This document shows positions 18,526-28,015 of a stretch of 64,000 bases of DNA, one piece after another (the first letter of the stretch is position 1; the number at the start of each line of letters is the position of its first letter). Where the stretch lies: positions 469,262 to 533,261 of the forward strand of contig NZ_KB913035.1 of the NCBI RefSeq assembly GCF_000384255.1, given 5' to 3'. A program made the position numbers and the translations under genes. The notes below the pieces were generated by a model. It did not search any database. It was not told the DNA's origin and saw only the letters and a list, made by a program, of their open reading frames with translations. Source of the DNA: Methylotenera mobilis 13. Lineage in GTDB: Bacteria > Pseudomonadota > Gammaproteobacteria > Burkholderiales > Methylophilaceae.

Positions 18526-18941
18526 TAGGGTCAGGAAGCAATGTAGGCGGTGCACCACATTCAGCACCTATGTCTGAGATTAACACTACCCCGCTAGTGG
18601 ATGTGATGTTGGTGTTATTGGTAATTTTTATTATTACCGCACCATTACTGACGCATGCTGTAAAAATTGATTTGCCGCAAACAAGTAGCCAGCCTGTTCC
18701 TGAAAAGCCAGAAGTGATTTCTGTGTCTATTGATGCATCAGGCAAAATGTACTGGAATGATATGCCGCTGGTGCAAGGTGAGCTGAAATTGAAGTTAAAA
18801 GAAATTGCCCAGAAAAAACCACAGCCAGAATTAAATATACGCGCTGATAAGGAAACCCGTTATCAGGTATTGGCTGAAGTGATGGCTGATGCACAAAATT
18901 CAGGTGTCAGTAAAATGGGTTTTGTAAGCGAAAGTAAGTAG
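18522..18941 (+). CDS. exbD: TonB-system protein ExbD
   Basis: A 139-residue ExbD/TolR protein with a single N-terminal membrane helix (about 26-44). The motif INTTPLVDVMLVLLVIF contains the proton-carrying Asp (VDVML). The periplasmic domain ends in LAEVMADAQNSGVSKMGFV. It works with ExbB as the proton-driven motor. Translation is coupled to exbB through the overlapping ATGA. Confidence 0.94.
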   Translation: MIGSGSNVGGAPHSAPMSEINTTPLVDVMLVLLVIFIITAPLLTHAVKIDLPQTSSQPVPEKPEVISVSIDASGKMYWNDMPLVQGELKLKLKEIAQKKPQPELNIRADKETRYQVLAEVMADAQNSGVSKMGFVSESK

Positions 18942-19006
18942 TTATTTGTTGAACAAAAAGTCGTTACGTACGTATAAAAAATAAACATAAATAGTCATTA
19001 AAAAAT

Positions 19007-19081
19007 AGCCAGCCAGTAAGTGTTGCTTGCAACCCCTTAGATAGCCAGCCAAATAGACAATCACAATCTAAGGGGAAGCTG
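19007..19081 (+). promoter_or_regulatory. Repeat-box leader hairpin sequestering the receptor Shine-Dalgarno (copy A)
   Basis: Two AGCCAGCCA boxes (19007-19015 and 19043-19051). The second begins the 23-nt loop of a perfect 10-bp hairpin: CCCCTTAGAT (19033-19042) pairs with ATCTAAGGGG (19066-19075). The 3' arm contains the AAGGGG Shine-Dalgarno of the receptor gene at 19082, so the folded form should block translation. The same layout, with a different stem but the same box and loop length, precedes the other receptor (28205-28264). I know of no described element with this form. A ligand or binding partner is unknown. Confidence 0.7.
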
Positions 19082-21253
19082 ATGAGGAATCATCAAAACG
19101 TGCTTATGCTGGCAGTCATGGTTGCATTAGCATCTATGACTGCGGTGGCAGAAGAGCAAACAGCACATTCAAAATTGGCAGATGAACTGCCTGAGGTTAA
19201 TGTTCAGGCGGACGCGCCAAACGAAATCCGATATAAACCCAAACGTGCCTCAACAGCAACCAAGACTGATGCTGATATCATGGATATTCCGCAAGTAGTC
19301 AATGTGGTGCCACAGCAGGTACTGATTGATCAGCAGGCACGATCACTTGATGATGCAATCAAAAATGTGAGCGGTATTACCATGGGTAATAACTTTGGAC
19401 ATACAGCAGACAGTTTGTTTGTTCGTGGTTTCGGCGGTAGTTTTTTTGGCGCAAGTTCTGGCATTTTGCGCGATGGTTTAAGATCACAAACTTCACGTAA
19501 TTTCAGTATTACCACTGAGCGTGTAGAGGTTTTAAAAGGACCTTCTTCATTGCTATATGGTATTCAAGATCCTGGTGGCGTGGTGAATGTGATTAGCAAA
19601 AAACCATTATCCGAACAAAGGACAGAAATCAATTTGTTAGCCAATAGTTTCGGCGGTGGTTCAGGTTGGGTTGATTTTTCAACACCACTGAACGATGAGG
19701 CTGGCTTTCGAATTCTGGCAGAGCATGAAGGGTCTGATTATTGGCGTAACTTTGGGCAGACTAAGCGCACACTAGTCGCACCATCATTTGCTTGGGCTGG
19801 TGATAAGCTGCGGGTAAATGTGAACTATGAGTATCTGGATTTTGAAGTGCCATTTGATCGCGGTACCGTGTTTCTTAACGGCAAGCCACTGGATGTGCCT
19901 GACTCACGGCGTTTTGGTGAACGATTTGAAGTCATGGAAGGCATTTCACAATATGCTCAAGGGAAAGTGGAGTACGATTTAACTCAGAAGGTGACGTTGC
20001 GCGGATCAGTGGCTTGGAGCAATGAAATCAATAGCGACAGGCGAGTAATGATTGCCTCACTGGCAGCGAATGGTGATGCAACCCGAACAGTGCAAGGTGT
20101 TGATGACCGTGAGCGTGATAATTTGTATGCATCATTTGATGTGTTGAGCAAATTTGATATTGCCTCAACAAAGCATGAGGTGCTGGCTGGTTTTGACTTT
20201 GAAAAGTTAGATGCTAAAGACCCAAGTTTCTTTAGATTAAATACAGTGGGTGGCTTTAATGTATACAACCCTCAGTATGGTGTAATACAAGAGCCGACCA
20301 CCATCACAGCTGCTAATACTTTTGCTTGGCAGAGGTCAGATACTGATGTTGAGAATAAATCGGTATTTCTACAAGATACGATTCATTTTGGTGAGCAGTG
20401 GATAGCGCTCTTGGGTGGCCGTTATCAAGAGAGTGAGCAATTTGCTTCACAACGTGATTTGCGCTTAGCTAATCCAGTTAAGGTCATTACTAATGACTCT
20501 AAGAGTGACGTTTTTCTTCCACGAGTTGGCCTAGTGTATCGGCCACAGACATGGCTATCGCTCTTTACTAATTACAGTGAGTCATTCAAGCCTAATATCT
20601 CCGTAGACGGCGCGGCACAAGGCCCATTTGACCCAGAAGAGGGGGTTATTTATGAGGCTGGGGCTAAGCTTGATTTAGCGAATGGGGTGAGTGCTACTGC
20701 AGCAGTATTCAACATTATTAAAGAAAATGTTTTGGTGACAGAAGGTGGCGTTAGTCGCACGGCTGGTGAAGTGCGCTCACGCGGGCTAGAAATCGATGTC
20801 GCAGGAAAACTATCAGATCATTGGGATGTAATTAGCACCTACGCTTACACCGACACCGAAACTTTAAAGGATGCTGCAACGGCGAATACGGTGGGTAAAC
20901 GCCTTGTTAACTCGCCCAAGAATATGGCAAGCCTTTATCTGAACTATCGCACGGGAACCCCATCTGTTGGCGGACGGTGGACGTTAGGGGGCGGCGCACG
21001 CTATGTTGGTGAGCGTCCTGTCGATAGCGTCAATAGATACTTTCTTGATGCTTATACAGTTGCTGATGCATACGCCGCTTATCAATGGCTGGCGGGCAGT
21101 CATCTTGCAACTGTGCGCCTGAATGTCAAAAACCTTTTTGATAAAACCTACTATCCAGGAGCCAATGGCGGTGTAATCAACAGCACAGGTGGTGGCAGCA
21201 TCTTTTTAGGTGAGCCGCGTCAAGTACTACTACAGGCTGGTGTTGAGTTTTAA
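19082..21253 (+). CDS. TonB-dependent siderophore receptor
   Basis: A 723-residue outer-membrane receptor: signal peptide about 1-23, TonB-box-like ELPEVNVQA near 34-42, and a plug domain (DIMDIPQVVNVVPQQVL..., SLFVRGF, RVEVLKGPSSLLYGIQDPGGVVNVISKKP). A 22-strand barrel ends in the terminal aromatic residue (VEF). It belongs to the ferrichrome/hydroxamate-like siderophore receptor branch; the substrate cannot be read. It lies behind exbD in the Fur-controlled cluster, with the hairpin leader over its ribosome site. Confidence 0.92.
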   Translation: MRNHQNVLMLAVMVALASMTAVAEEQTAHSKLADELPEVNVQADAPNEIRYKPKRASTATKTDADIMDIPQVVNVVPQQVLIDQQARSLDDAIKNVSGITMGNNFGHTADSLFVRGFGGSFFGASSGILRDGLRSQTSRNFSITTERVEVLKGPSSLLYGIQDPGGVVNVISKKPLSEQRTEINLLANSFGGGSGWVDFSTPLNDEAGFRILAEHEGSDYWRNFGQTKRTLVAPSFAWAGDKLRVNVNYEYLDFEVPFDRGTVFLNGKPLDVPDSRRFGERFEVMEGISQYAQGKVEYDLTQKVTLRGSVAWSNEINSDRRVMIASLAANGDATRTVQGVDDRERDNLYASFDVLSKFDIASTKHEVLAGFDFEKLDAKDPSFFRLNTVGGFNVYNPQYGVIQEPTTITAANTFAWQRSDTDVENKSVFLQDTIHFGEQWIALLGGRYQESEQFASQRDLRLANPVKVITNDSKSDVFLPRVGLVYRPQTWLSLFTNYSESFKPNISVDGAAQGPFDPEEGVIYEAGAKLDLANGVSATAAVFNIIKENVLVTEGGVSRTAGEVRSRGLEIDVAGKLSDHWDVISTYAYTDTETLKDAATANTVGKRLVNSPKNMASLYLNYRTGTPSVGGRWTLGGGARYVGERPVDSVNRYFLDAYTVADAYAAYQWLAGSHLATVRLNVKNLFDKTYYPGANGGVINSTGGGSIFLGEPRQVLLQAGVEF

Positions 21254-21316
21254 AGCGTACTTTTTACCTTTACAAATTCGAATTAATGGGCATTCATTAT
21301 TTTTAGGAAATTCATC

Positions 21317-21982
21317 ATGAAAACAAAAAAATTATCATCTATTTTAGTTTTGGGGCTCTTTGCACTATTCCAGGCGACTATGGCTCAAGCGCATTTTATT
21401 TGGCTAGAGCAAGCAGATGGTCAAACAAAGTTATATTTTGGCGAATACGAAGGTGGCTTACGTGAAAAAACAGGAGGTAAGCTAGATACGATTGCTACCC
21501 CTGCGGCCACGACATTAGATAATAAAGTACTGCAAGTAGCCGCTAAACGTGCAGAAAATTATATTGCTATCGAGGGTGCAAATAATCAAGCTGTGCTTGC
21601 ACATGAGTTGGGTATGAAAGTAAAAGATTTAACTAAATATTATTATGGCATCGTTAAGCCTATGTACTACGCGCGACATGGAAATGGCAATGCAGAAGCG
21701 GCCTCTAGCCATGCTTTAGATATTCAACCGATAGGTAATAATAAAGTGCGTGTTCACCTCAACGGTAAGCCCCTCGCAAAAGCGAAGCTAAAAGTGATGG
21801 CACCTAATCAATGGTTACAAGAATTAGATGCTGATGAGAATGGTGAAGCTACCTACAATATGCCGTGGGCAGGGCTATATGTGTTAGAGGCTATTTATTT
21901 GGAAGCTAAGCCAGGCGAGTTTCAGGGGGATAAATATGAAAATATCCGCCATGTGAGTACATTATCTGTGATGAAGAAATAA
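21317..21982 (+). CDS. Exported DUF4198 protein
   Basis: A 221-residue protein: signal peptide about 1-26 ending AQAHFIW, then a beta-rich DUF4198-type domain (LEQADGQTKLYFGEYEGGLREKTGGKLD..., KVRVHLNGKPLAKAKLKVMAPNQW..., GEATYNMPWAGLYVLEAIY). Relatives are found with TonB receptors and metal transporters; the His directly after the signal peptide is typical. It follows the receptor by 63 bp, so it probably serves in the same metal-uptake unit. The reaction is unknown. Confidence 0.82.
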   Translation: MKTKKLSSILVLGLFALFQATMAQAHFIWLEQADGQTKLYFGEYEGGLREKTGGKLDTIATPAATTLDNKVLQVAAKRAENYIAIEGANNQAVLAHELGMKVKDLTKYYYGIVKPMYYARHGNGNAEAASSHALDIQPIGNNKVRVHLNGKPLAKAKLKVMAPNQWLQELDADENGEATYNMPWAGLYVLEAIYLEAKPGEFQGDKYENIRHVSTLSVMKK

Positions 21983-22031
21983 TTGAATAACAAAAACTCA
22001 AATACCTAGATCTTAGATGTTAGGGGATTGG

Positions 22032-22066
22032 ATGAAGGTGACGTGAGTAATGCACGGCACCTTCAT
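22032..22066 (+). terminator. Hairpin after the DUF4198 gene
   Basis: ATGAAGGTG pairs with CACCTTCAT, with an inner CGTG/CACG extension beyond one mismatch. It ends the TonB-system cluster, but there is no T-run after it. Confidence 0.5.
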
Positions 22067-22211
22067 TAAGTGTACTACGCCTTCATTAAAGGCATTTTTC
22101 TTGACTCAACCTAAACGTCACTGACCACACAGCTTAGCACTTATAGCCTCGCAAGATGTGCTAACGCATATATCAGATAGCACGAGTTGCGGCGTCTATA
22201 TGTATGCCAAA

Positions 22212-22829
22212 CTAGAGGTGGTGCAACTCTGATCTTGCTTTTTTTATTACTTGCATCGCCGCTGAAACGCCTAGGCTTGCCATGATTACCGCTACCACCA
22301 GATCAGGCCATGCACTGTTGCTTCCCCATACGCCTAATGCGGCTATCATGACGGCAATATTGCCGATGGCATCATTTCTGCTGCATAGCCAAACCGATTG
22401 CATATTGGCGTCTCCATCACGATAGGCATAGAGCATCATGGCAACGCTTAAATTTGCAAGCAGGGCGATCAAGCCGATTAGTCCCATTGTGTATGCTTCT
22501 GGTATGCCACCGTGCATGATAGACCATAGGGTGGAAGCCAGTACCAGTAATCCAAAAATGCCCATCGTTAGCCCTTTAAACAGCGCGGCACGTGCACGCC
22601 ATGCAAGGCTCATAGATAGCACTGCTAAAGATATCCCATAGTTCATGGCATCGCCGAAGAAGTCGATGGCATCTGCCATCAATGACACTGATTGGGCATT
22701 GATACCACTGAGAATCTCTACCATAAACATGGTGGCATTGATGACTAACGCGATCCAAAGTATCTTCTGATATTTAGGGGTTAGCAGCTTGGGGTTGCTG
22801 CATTCGTGATTACAACAATCTTTAGCCAT
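22212..22829 (-). CDS. Cation diffusion facilitator-type transporter
   Basis: A 205-residue membrane protein with six helices, and the CDF pattern of acidic residues in TM2 (SLMADAIDFFGDAMNYG) and TM5 (SRNDAIGNIAVM). The N-terminus is Cys/His-rich (MAKDCCNHEC), a likely metal-binding site. The long cytoplasmic C-terminal domain of classical CDF proteins is absent. The start follows AGGAAC; a more distal start would add 26 residues. It probably exports a divalent metal. It is monocistronic and convergent with the DUF4198 gene. Confidence 0.85.
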   Translation of the reverse strand: MAKDCCNHECSNPKLLTPKYQKILWIALVINATMFMVEILSGINAQSVSLMADAIDFFGDAMNYGISLAVLSMSLAWRARAALFKGLTMGIFGLLVLASTLWSIMHGGIPEAYTMGLIGLIALLANLSVAMMLYAYRDGDANMQSVWLCSRNDAIGNIAVMIAALGVWGSNSAWPDLVVAVIMASLGVSAAMQVIKKARSELHHL

Positions 22830-23077
22830 AGGTTTCGTTCCTAGCAATGATCTTTCAAGCGGTATGATGGGGTGATGCTGATGAAGATATTTTATATTGG
22901 CATCCAACTAGCTGTCAGCATATTCTGAAATGATTAGATAACGGCTGGTATTCGTTAGAGAATAGACAAGGATTGTTTTGCAATGTTTAGCCGAATGCTT
23001 GAGTGATGCTAGGCATTCGGCACATCAATAGATGTAAGCTTGAGACCGCCAGTTGATTAGCGACCTCATGAGCGTGA

Positions 23078-24301
23078 TTATTGATAGCGTAGCGCTTCAA
23101 TAGGGTTGAGCATTGCGGCTTTGCGGGCAGGGTAAAAGCCAAAGAACACACCAATGCTTGCAGCTACGCCAAAAGCAATGGCGACAGAGTTTACCGAAAT
23201 AATGATTTCTGCTTTTGTGATGATGTTCACCATGATGGCGCCACCAACGCCAATGGCAATGCCAATCAGGCAGCCCACAATCGAGATGACGATCGCTTCC
23301 AATAAAAACTGCAATAAAATATCGCGCTGACGTGCACCAATCGCCATCCGAATGCCAATTTCACGTGTGCGCTCGGTCACTGAAACTAGCATGATGTTCA
23401 TGATGCCGATGCCGCCTACTAGCAAAGAGACAGAGGCAATTGCACCCAGCAGCAGAGACATTGTACGCGTGGTTTCAGCCGCGGAGTTTGCAATCGCAGT
23501 GAGGTTACGGACAGAAAAATCGCTATCTGAGCCTTCTCTAATGTTGTGGCGTTGGTTAAGTAGGCTGTTTAAGCCTTGTTCAACCATTGGCATCGTATTA
23601 TCAGACTCAGCTTGCACCATAATTTGACGAACACTACCTGGCAACTGGTTACCAAAGAGTTTACGTTGCGCGGTGGTGAGTGGCACGATAATCGTATCGT
23701 CCTGATCGCGGCCGTCAAGCGTTTGGCCTTTGCTGTCGAGTACACCCAAAATGACAAAAGGGCTTTGTTTGATGCGGATGGTTTTACCAATAGGGTCGAT
23801 ATTGTCACCAAAGATATTTTGGACGATGGTTTTCCCAACCAAGGCAACGCGGGTGGCTGAGCGAATGTCTGATTCAGAGAACGCATAGCCGTCACTGAGA
23901 TTCCATCCGCGAATGTCCAGATAGCTTGGTGTAGTGCCAATGATGTCAGTGTTCCAGTTGTTACTGCCAAATACGATTTGTGCTTTACCCATCGTGACTG
24001 GTGCAACACCCACTACACCATCTAAATCTGAGATTGCGTTGGCATCTTTGACATTGAGTGAGGGGGCATTGCCAGTCGCGGATCTGGCCCCGCCAGCAGA
24101 GGGAGGGCCAGATAACACAACAAATAAATTGCTACCCATCGCGCTGATTGAGCGTTTGACGGCAGCTTCAGCCCCTTGTCCAATCGCCATCATTAATACA
24201 ACAGCACTCACGCCTATCACCATGCCCAGCATGGTGAGAAATGTGCGTAAACGGTTGGCACCCATGGCATGCCATGCTTCGCCTAGCATTGCAGTAAACA
24301 T
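23078..24301 (-). CDS. ABC transporter permease, MacB type
   Basis: A 407-residue permease: TM1 near 20-42 (TFLTMLGMVIGVSAVVLMMAIG), a large periplasmic MacB_PCD domain (about 50-270), then three helices at about 280-395 with the FtsX-like segment GGIGIMNIMLVSVTERTREIGIRMAIGA. It lacks a fused ATPase; the ATP-binding protein is encoded just upstream and shares one base with it (TAATG). It is a tripartite macrolide-, peptide- or siderophore-export type system. The substrate is unknown. Confidence 0.92.
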   Translation of the reverse strand: MFTAMLGEAWHAMGANRLRTFLTMLGMVIGVSAVVLMMAIGQGAEAAVKRSISAMGSNLFVVLSGPPSAGGARSATGNAPSLNVKDANAISDLDGVVGVAPVTMGKAQIVFGSNNWNTDIIGTTPSYLDIRGWNLSDGYAFSESDIRSATRVALVGKTIVQNIFGDNIDPIGKTIRIKQSPFVILGVLDSKGQTLDGRDQDDTIIVPLTTAQRKLFGNQLPGSVRQIMVQAESDNTMPMVEQGLNSLLNQRHNIREGSDSDFSVRNLTAIANSAAETTRTMSLLLGAIASVSLLVGGIGIMNIMLVSVTERTREIGIRMAIGARQRDILLQFLLEAIVISIVGCLIGIAIGVGGAIMVNIITKAEIIISVNSVAIAFGVAASIGVFFGFYPARKAAMLNPIEALRYQ

Positions 24302-25050
24302 TAAATAGCCTCACTTATTATATTGTTTGTAGGTGTGCCGAATGTCTCAGTCGTTCCAATTTCTCTAGTCCGCGTGTCCTGCACAATTCTCCCATCTAAA
24401 AAACGCACTTGGCGGCTGGCGTGTTCGGCAATATCAGTTTCGTGGGTGACTAATACAATCGTGATACCTTCTTGGTTGAGCTCAGAAAATAGCGTCATGA
24501 TTTCTTCGCTAGTGACGCTATCCAAGTTACCAGTTGGCTCATCTGCTAAGATTAGGCTTGGTTTGTTCACCAAGGCGCGCGCAATCGCAACGCGCTGTTG
24601 TTGTCCGCCAGAAATTTGATTGGGGCGTGAATTCAGGTACTTTGCTAAGCCTACTTTTTCTAACAGGAGTTTGGCTCGAGCATGGCGTTCAGTTTTATCT
24701 ACGCCAGCATATACTAGAGGCAAAGCAACGTTATCTAGCAAGCTTGAGCGTGCTAATAAATTAAAGCCTTGAAACACAAAGCCTATGGTTCTGTTACGCA
24801 CTTGTGCTATGGCGTTTTGTTCCATATTAGCAACTGGGTGGCCATCTAACACGTACTGACCTTTGCTTGGTTTATCCAAGCAACCAAGAATATTCATAAA
24901 GGTAGATTTGCCAGAGCCAGATGGACCCATGATGGCGACATAGTCACCATTTTCGATGCGTAGATTCACATCCTTTAGTACGGGAAATGGCCCGGCAGCT
25001 GTTTGGTAGTCTTTATATAAGCCACTGACTTCAATAACGCTTTTTTGCAT
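24301..25050 (-). CDS. ABC transporter ATP-binding protein, MacB/LolD type
   Basis: A 249-residue ATPase with Walker A (GPSGSGKST, about residues 42-50), Q-loop (FVFQGFNLL), signature ISGGQQQRVAIARAL, Walker B LILADEPTGNLD and the H-loop VTHE. It powers the neighbouring permease. The ATG at 25050 has GGAAG in good position; a GTG at 25065 touching the upstream stop codon is the alternative. It is second-last in a four-gene minus-strand operon. Confidence 0.94.
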   Translation of the reverse strand: MQKSVIEVSGLYKDYQTAAGPFPVLKDVNLRIENGDYVAIMGPSGSGKSTFMNILGCLDKPSKGQYVLDGHPVANMEQNAIAQVRNRTIGFVFQGFNLLARSSLLDNVALPLVYAGVDKTERHARAKLLLEKVGLAKYLNSRPNQISGGQQQRVAIARALVNKPSLILADEPTGNLDSVTSEEIMTLFSELNQEGITIVLVTHETDIAEHASRQVRFLDGRIVQDTRTREIGTTETFGTPTNNIISEAI

Positions 25051-25065
25051 GGTTTCAGCTTCCAC

Positions 25066-26283
25066 CTAGAACATTCTTGGGCCGCGCGCGTTGTTACCGC
25101 CTACTTGTGCTGAACCATTGCTTTGTAATTCAGAGACAATCAGTTGGGTGCCGACATTGACACCTTTGGCTTGTAAGTCTCTGCCAGTAACCTCTGTAAA
25201 GCGGCCATCTGTGATGCCTAATCGAACCTTGATAGGGGATGGTTTATTATCTTTCAGGATATAAATGGTGCCCGTGTTCAGATCATCACCTTTATTTCTT
25301 TTCTTACGAGCTCCTCCATTTTTAGCCATCTCACCTTTGGGGCTATCTGCGCTGTTTTCGTCTAACTTGGGTTTATAACGTAGCGCTGCGTTTGGCACTA
25401 GCAAGGCTTGCTCACTTTTGGCGACACCAATGTTGACATACGCTGTCATGCCCGGAAGTAGCAGTTGGTCTTGATTGTCTACTGAAATCACTACGTCGTA
25501 AGTAACCACATTTGAGGTGTTAACTGGGTTTAAACGCACTTGTTTAACCACACCTTCAAAATTTCTATTCGGAAAAGCATCCACATTGAACTTGGTCATT
25601 TGCCCAACTTTAATGTTACCGATATCAGCCTCAGCAAAGCTGGAGTTAATTTGCATTTTAGATAAATCTTGTGCGATCTTAATCAGGGTTGGCGTTTGAA
25701 AGCTTGCTGCAACGGTTTGCCCAACATCTACCACGCGGTCTACCACCACACCAGAGACTGGTGAGCGGATAATCGTGAAGTTTAAATTGGTTTGGTCGCG
25801 TGCTAATAGGCCGCGTGCACTATCTAATTGTGCCTTTGCAGACTTTAATACTTGTACGGCAGTATCGAGCTCTTGTTTAGATACAAACTCTTGTGCATAT
25901 AGCTCACGGATACGTTTTTCATTTGCTTGCGCTAGCTCAACGGATGCTTGATTATTGCGCACGCTTGCTTGAGATTGGCTGATTTGCGCCATGAATAAAG
26001 CGTTATCCAGCTCTAGCAATACCTGATCTTTTTTCACCTCATCATTAAAGTCTACATATAGCTTTTTAACGATACCTGAAATTTGTGTACCTACACTAAC
26101 GAGCGTTACTGGGTTCAATGTACCGTTAGCTGATACCGTTTGTTCGATATCACCCTGTGTGATTTCAGCTAATCTGTATAAATCAGCAGGATTGATGTTG
26201 CGTGTGCTTTGATAGTAATAATAGGCGCCCGTAGCGAGTGCGATTAACACAATGATGAGGATTATTTTATTGAGTGATTTCAT
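25066..26283 (-). CDS. Periplasmic adaptor subunit, MacA/HlyD type
   Basis: A 405-residue membrane-fusion protein. The N-terminal anchor is at about 7-24, and the lipoyl/beta-barrel halves (GDIEQTVSANGTLNPVTLVSVGTQISGIVKKLYVDFNDEVKKDQVLLELD...) flank an alpha-helical hairpin (about 100-170). The later half contains PVSGVVVDRVVDVGQTVAASFQTPTLI. A basic, low-complexity insert (GGARKKRNKGDD) lies near 325-340. It links the inner-membrane ABC pair to the TolC-like channel encoded next to it. Confidence 0.93.
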   Translation of the reverse strand: MKSLNKIILIIVLIALATGAYYYYQSTRNINPADLYRLAEITQGDIEQTVSANGTLNPVTLVSVGTQISGIVKKLYVDFNDEVKKDQVLLELDNALFMAQISQSQASVRNNQASVELAQANEKRIRELYAQEFVSKQELDTAVQVLKSAKAQLDSARGLLARDQTNLNFTIIRSPVSGVVVDRVVDVGQTVAASFQTPTLIKIAQDLSKMQINSSFAEADIGNIKVGQMTKFNVDAFPNRNFEGVVKQVRLNPVNTSNVVTYDVVISVDNQDQLLLPGMTAYVNIGVAKSEQALLVPNAALRYKPKLDENSADSPKGEMAKNGGARKKRNKGDDLNTGTIYILKDNKPSPIKVRLGITDGRFTEVTGRDLQAKGVNVGTQLIVSELQSNGSAQVGGNNARGPRMF

Positions 26284-26294
26284 GGTGAATATCG

Positions 26295-27761
26295 TTAGTT
26301 GGTGTTGGTAGTAGTAGGCATTGAGTCGAGTGTTGCACTAGGTAATGATTGAATCATGGCATGGTCTAAAGAGCCCATGGCTTGTGCTAGTGTTGCACGC
26401 GTAATGTTGGCATTTAGCACAGCCTGAATTTGTTGTTGCCTAGCGCTAGCAAGTGCACTTTGCGCATTTAGGGTGTCGATAATATTGCCTACCCCTGCTT
26501 TGTAGCGCCCTAATGCCACGCGGTAAGACTCCTCCGCGCTGGCAACTAATATTTCAGTTGCTGAGACAGACTCAAGTGCGGTGCGCAAATTCTGATAGGC
26601 GCTCCACACATCCAGTGAAATTTGCAAACGTAAACGGTCGCGCTGTGCTGCGCGTAAGTCTGCAGTAGCTTCAGCGGCACGTATTCTGTAGGTAGGCGCA
26701 TAACCATTAAAGAGTGGAATTGCGACGGTAAAACCTAAGGTGGAGTTGTTGCTGGTGGCTAACTGAGAGCCATCTTGCAGGCTGTTAGACATAGAGATTG
26801 AAATGGTTGGTTTTGCCGCAGCCTTGCTGGCGTCAATGCTGGCTTGTGCAGCTTTCAGTTGTGCCTCGCTAGCAATCAGATCTGGGCGACGTGTACTTGC
26901 TTGTTCAATGAGTGAGTTAACGTCATTGAGTATGGTGGCCGATGGCATTGCAGTATTGCTGACTAATGATATTTTTTGATTAGCTGGTAAGCCCATCACG
27001 TTGGCTAAATTACCATAGGCAGTTTGTAAGTTGCCTTCACTCGTAATACGCGTCAAGGTCAGTTGTGCATAGGCAGTTTGCGCTTGTAGTTTATCAGCGG
27101 GGGTGGATACGCCTGATTGATAGCGTGCTTCTGCTGCTTTAAAGCTCTCGCTGCTCGCACGCTCAGCTTCTAATGCTGCATCCACTGCGGCCAAGCTAGC
27201 TTGTACTTGATAAAACGCTACTGTGGCAGAGAGTAAGACACTTTGCACTGTGCTGCTTTGGCTGGCACTAGCGGATAAAAGCAATTGGCGTGCGTTTTCT
27301 AGATTTGCATGACGGTTACCAAAATCATACAGCAGGTAGCTTGCCACCAAACTATTGCTCAAGTTTAGGTTGGGATTACTACGTGTAGTTGATGCTGGGT
27401 TGAGCACACTGTTGTTGACCGAAATATTATCGGTGAGCGATGGCAGATAGGCAGACTTTGCAATGCCTAACTGTGCTGCTTGTACACGAGCACTTGCCCA
27501 CACCTCCCGTGTTTGCGGATTGTTGCATAGGCTTGCATCTGCAACCTCTGCCAATGTCAGTGGTTTTTCAAGTCTTTCTCCACTCATCAACCCATCACAA
27601 GGCGACCCTTGGTACTCGTCAGCTATTTGTGGCAGCGAGAATAGATTAGTTTGCAAAGGGTCATTGCGTGTAGAGTTTTTATCGGTATACCAAACGCCAC
27701 CTTCGGCGAATGCATGGTGAGTGAGTAGCATTAAACTAAGCACAAAAAAGCGTTTTTTCAT
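26295..27761 (-). CDS. TolC-family outer-membrane channel
   Basis: A 488-residue outer-membrane efflux protein: signal peptide about 1-20, then two TolC-type repeats with long helices (LAEVADASLCNNPQTREVWASARVQAAQLGIAKSAYLP..., RRPDLIASEAQLKAAQASIDASKAAAKPTISIS). It gives the exit duct for the MacAB-like pump and is the first gene of that operon. The ATG at 27761 (MKKRFF) starts a normal signal peptide; a GTG five codons earlier is possible. No clear ribosome site is seen. Confidence 0.9.
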   Translation of the reverse strand: MKKRFFVLSLMLLTHHAFAEGGVWYTDKNSTRNDPLQTNLFSLPQIADEYQGSPCDGLMSGERLEKPLTLAEVADASLCNNPQTREVWASARVQAAQLGIAKSAYLPSLTDNISVNNSVLNPASTTRSNPNLNLSNSLVASYLLYDFGNRHANLENARQLLLSASASQSSTVQSVLLSATVAFYQVQASLAAVDAALEAERASSESFKAAEARYQSGVSTPADKLQAQTAYAQLTLTRITSEGNLQTAYGNLANVMGLPANQKISLVSNTAMPSATILNDVNSLIEQASTRRPDLIASEAQLKAAQASIDASKAAAKPTISISMSNSLQDGSQLATSNNSTLGFTVAIPLFNGYAPTYRIRAAEATADLRAAQRDRLRLQISLDVWSAYQNLRTALESVSATEILVASAEESYRVALGRYKAGVGNIIDTLNAQSALASARQQQIQAVLNANITRATLAQAMGSLDHAMIQSLPSATLDSMPTTTNTN

Positions 27762-27913
27762 TTGATGTTTAGGCACAATTTTTATATAGGCTGATTTCTA
27801 GAACGATTAAGATTCACAATCGAGACTTTAAGTGACTGACCTGAAAATTACACCTAAGAGACTAGCATTATTTAGGGGCTTCAAGTCATTGAAAAGTTCG
27901 TATTGCGTAATGG

Positions 27914-27946
27914 TTGCAATTGTAAATGAGAACAGTTATCATTAGC
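27914..27946 (+). promoter_or_regulatory. Promoter with embedded Fur box upstream of the Fiu-like receptor
   Basis: TTGCAA (27914-27919) is 17 bp from TATCAT (27937-27942). The -10 lies in AATGAGAACAGTTATCATT, a good Fur site. It has the same geometry as the promoters at 14581 and 16547. The rightward transcript would have a leader of about 320 nt before the receptor ATG at 28265. Confidence 0.82.
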
Positions 27947-28015
27947 AAATGAATTGGGGTTGAATGCAAGGACTTTTACACAGTTTTACATTCAGTTCGT
28001 GCATTCCTTATTTTT

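Noticed and set aside
19007..19084. Interpretation of the AGCCAGCCA boxes as a cobalamin riboswitch
   Set aside because: No B12-box or core helices are present and the leader is far too short; the boxes and hairpin do not fit that class.
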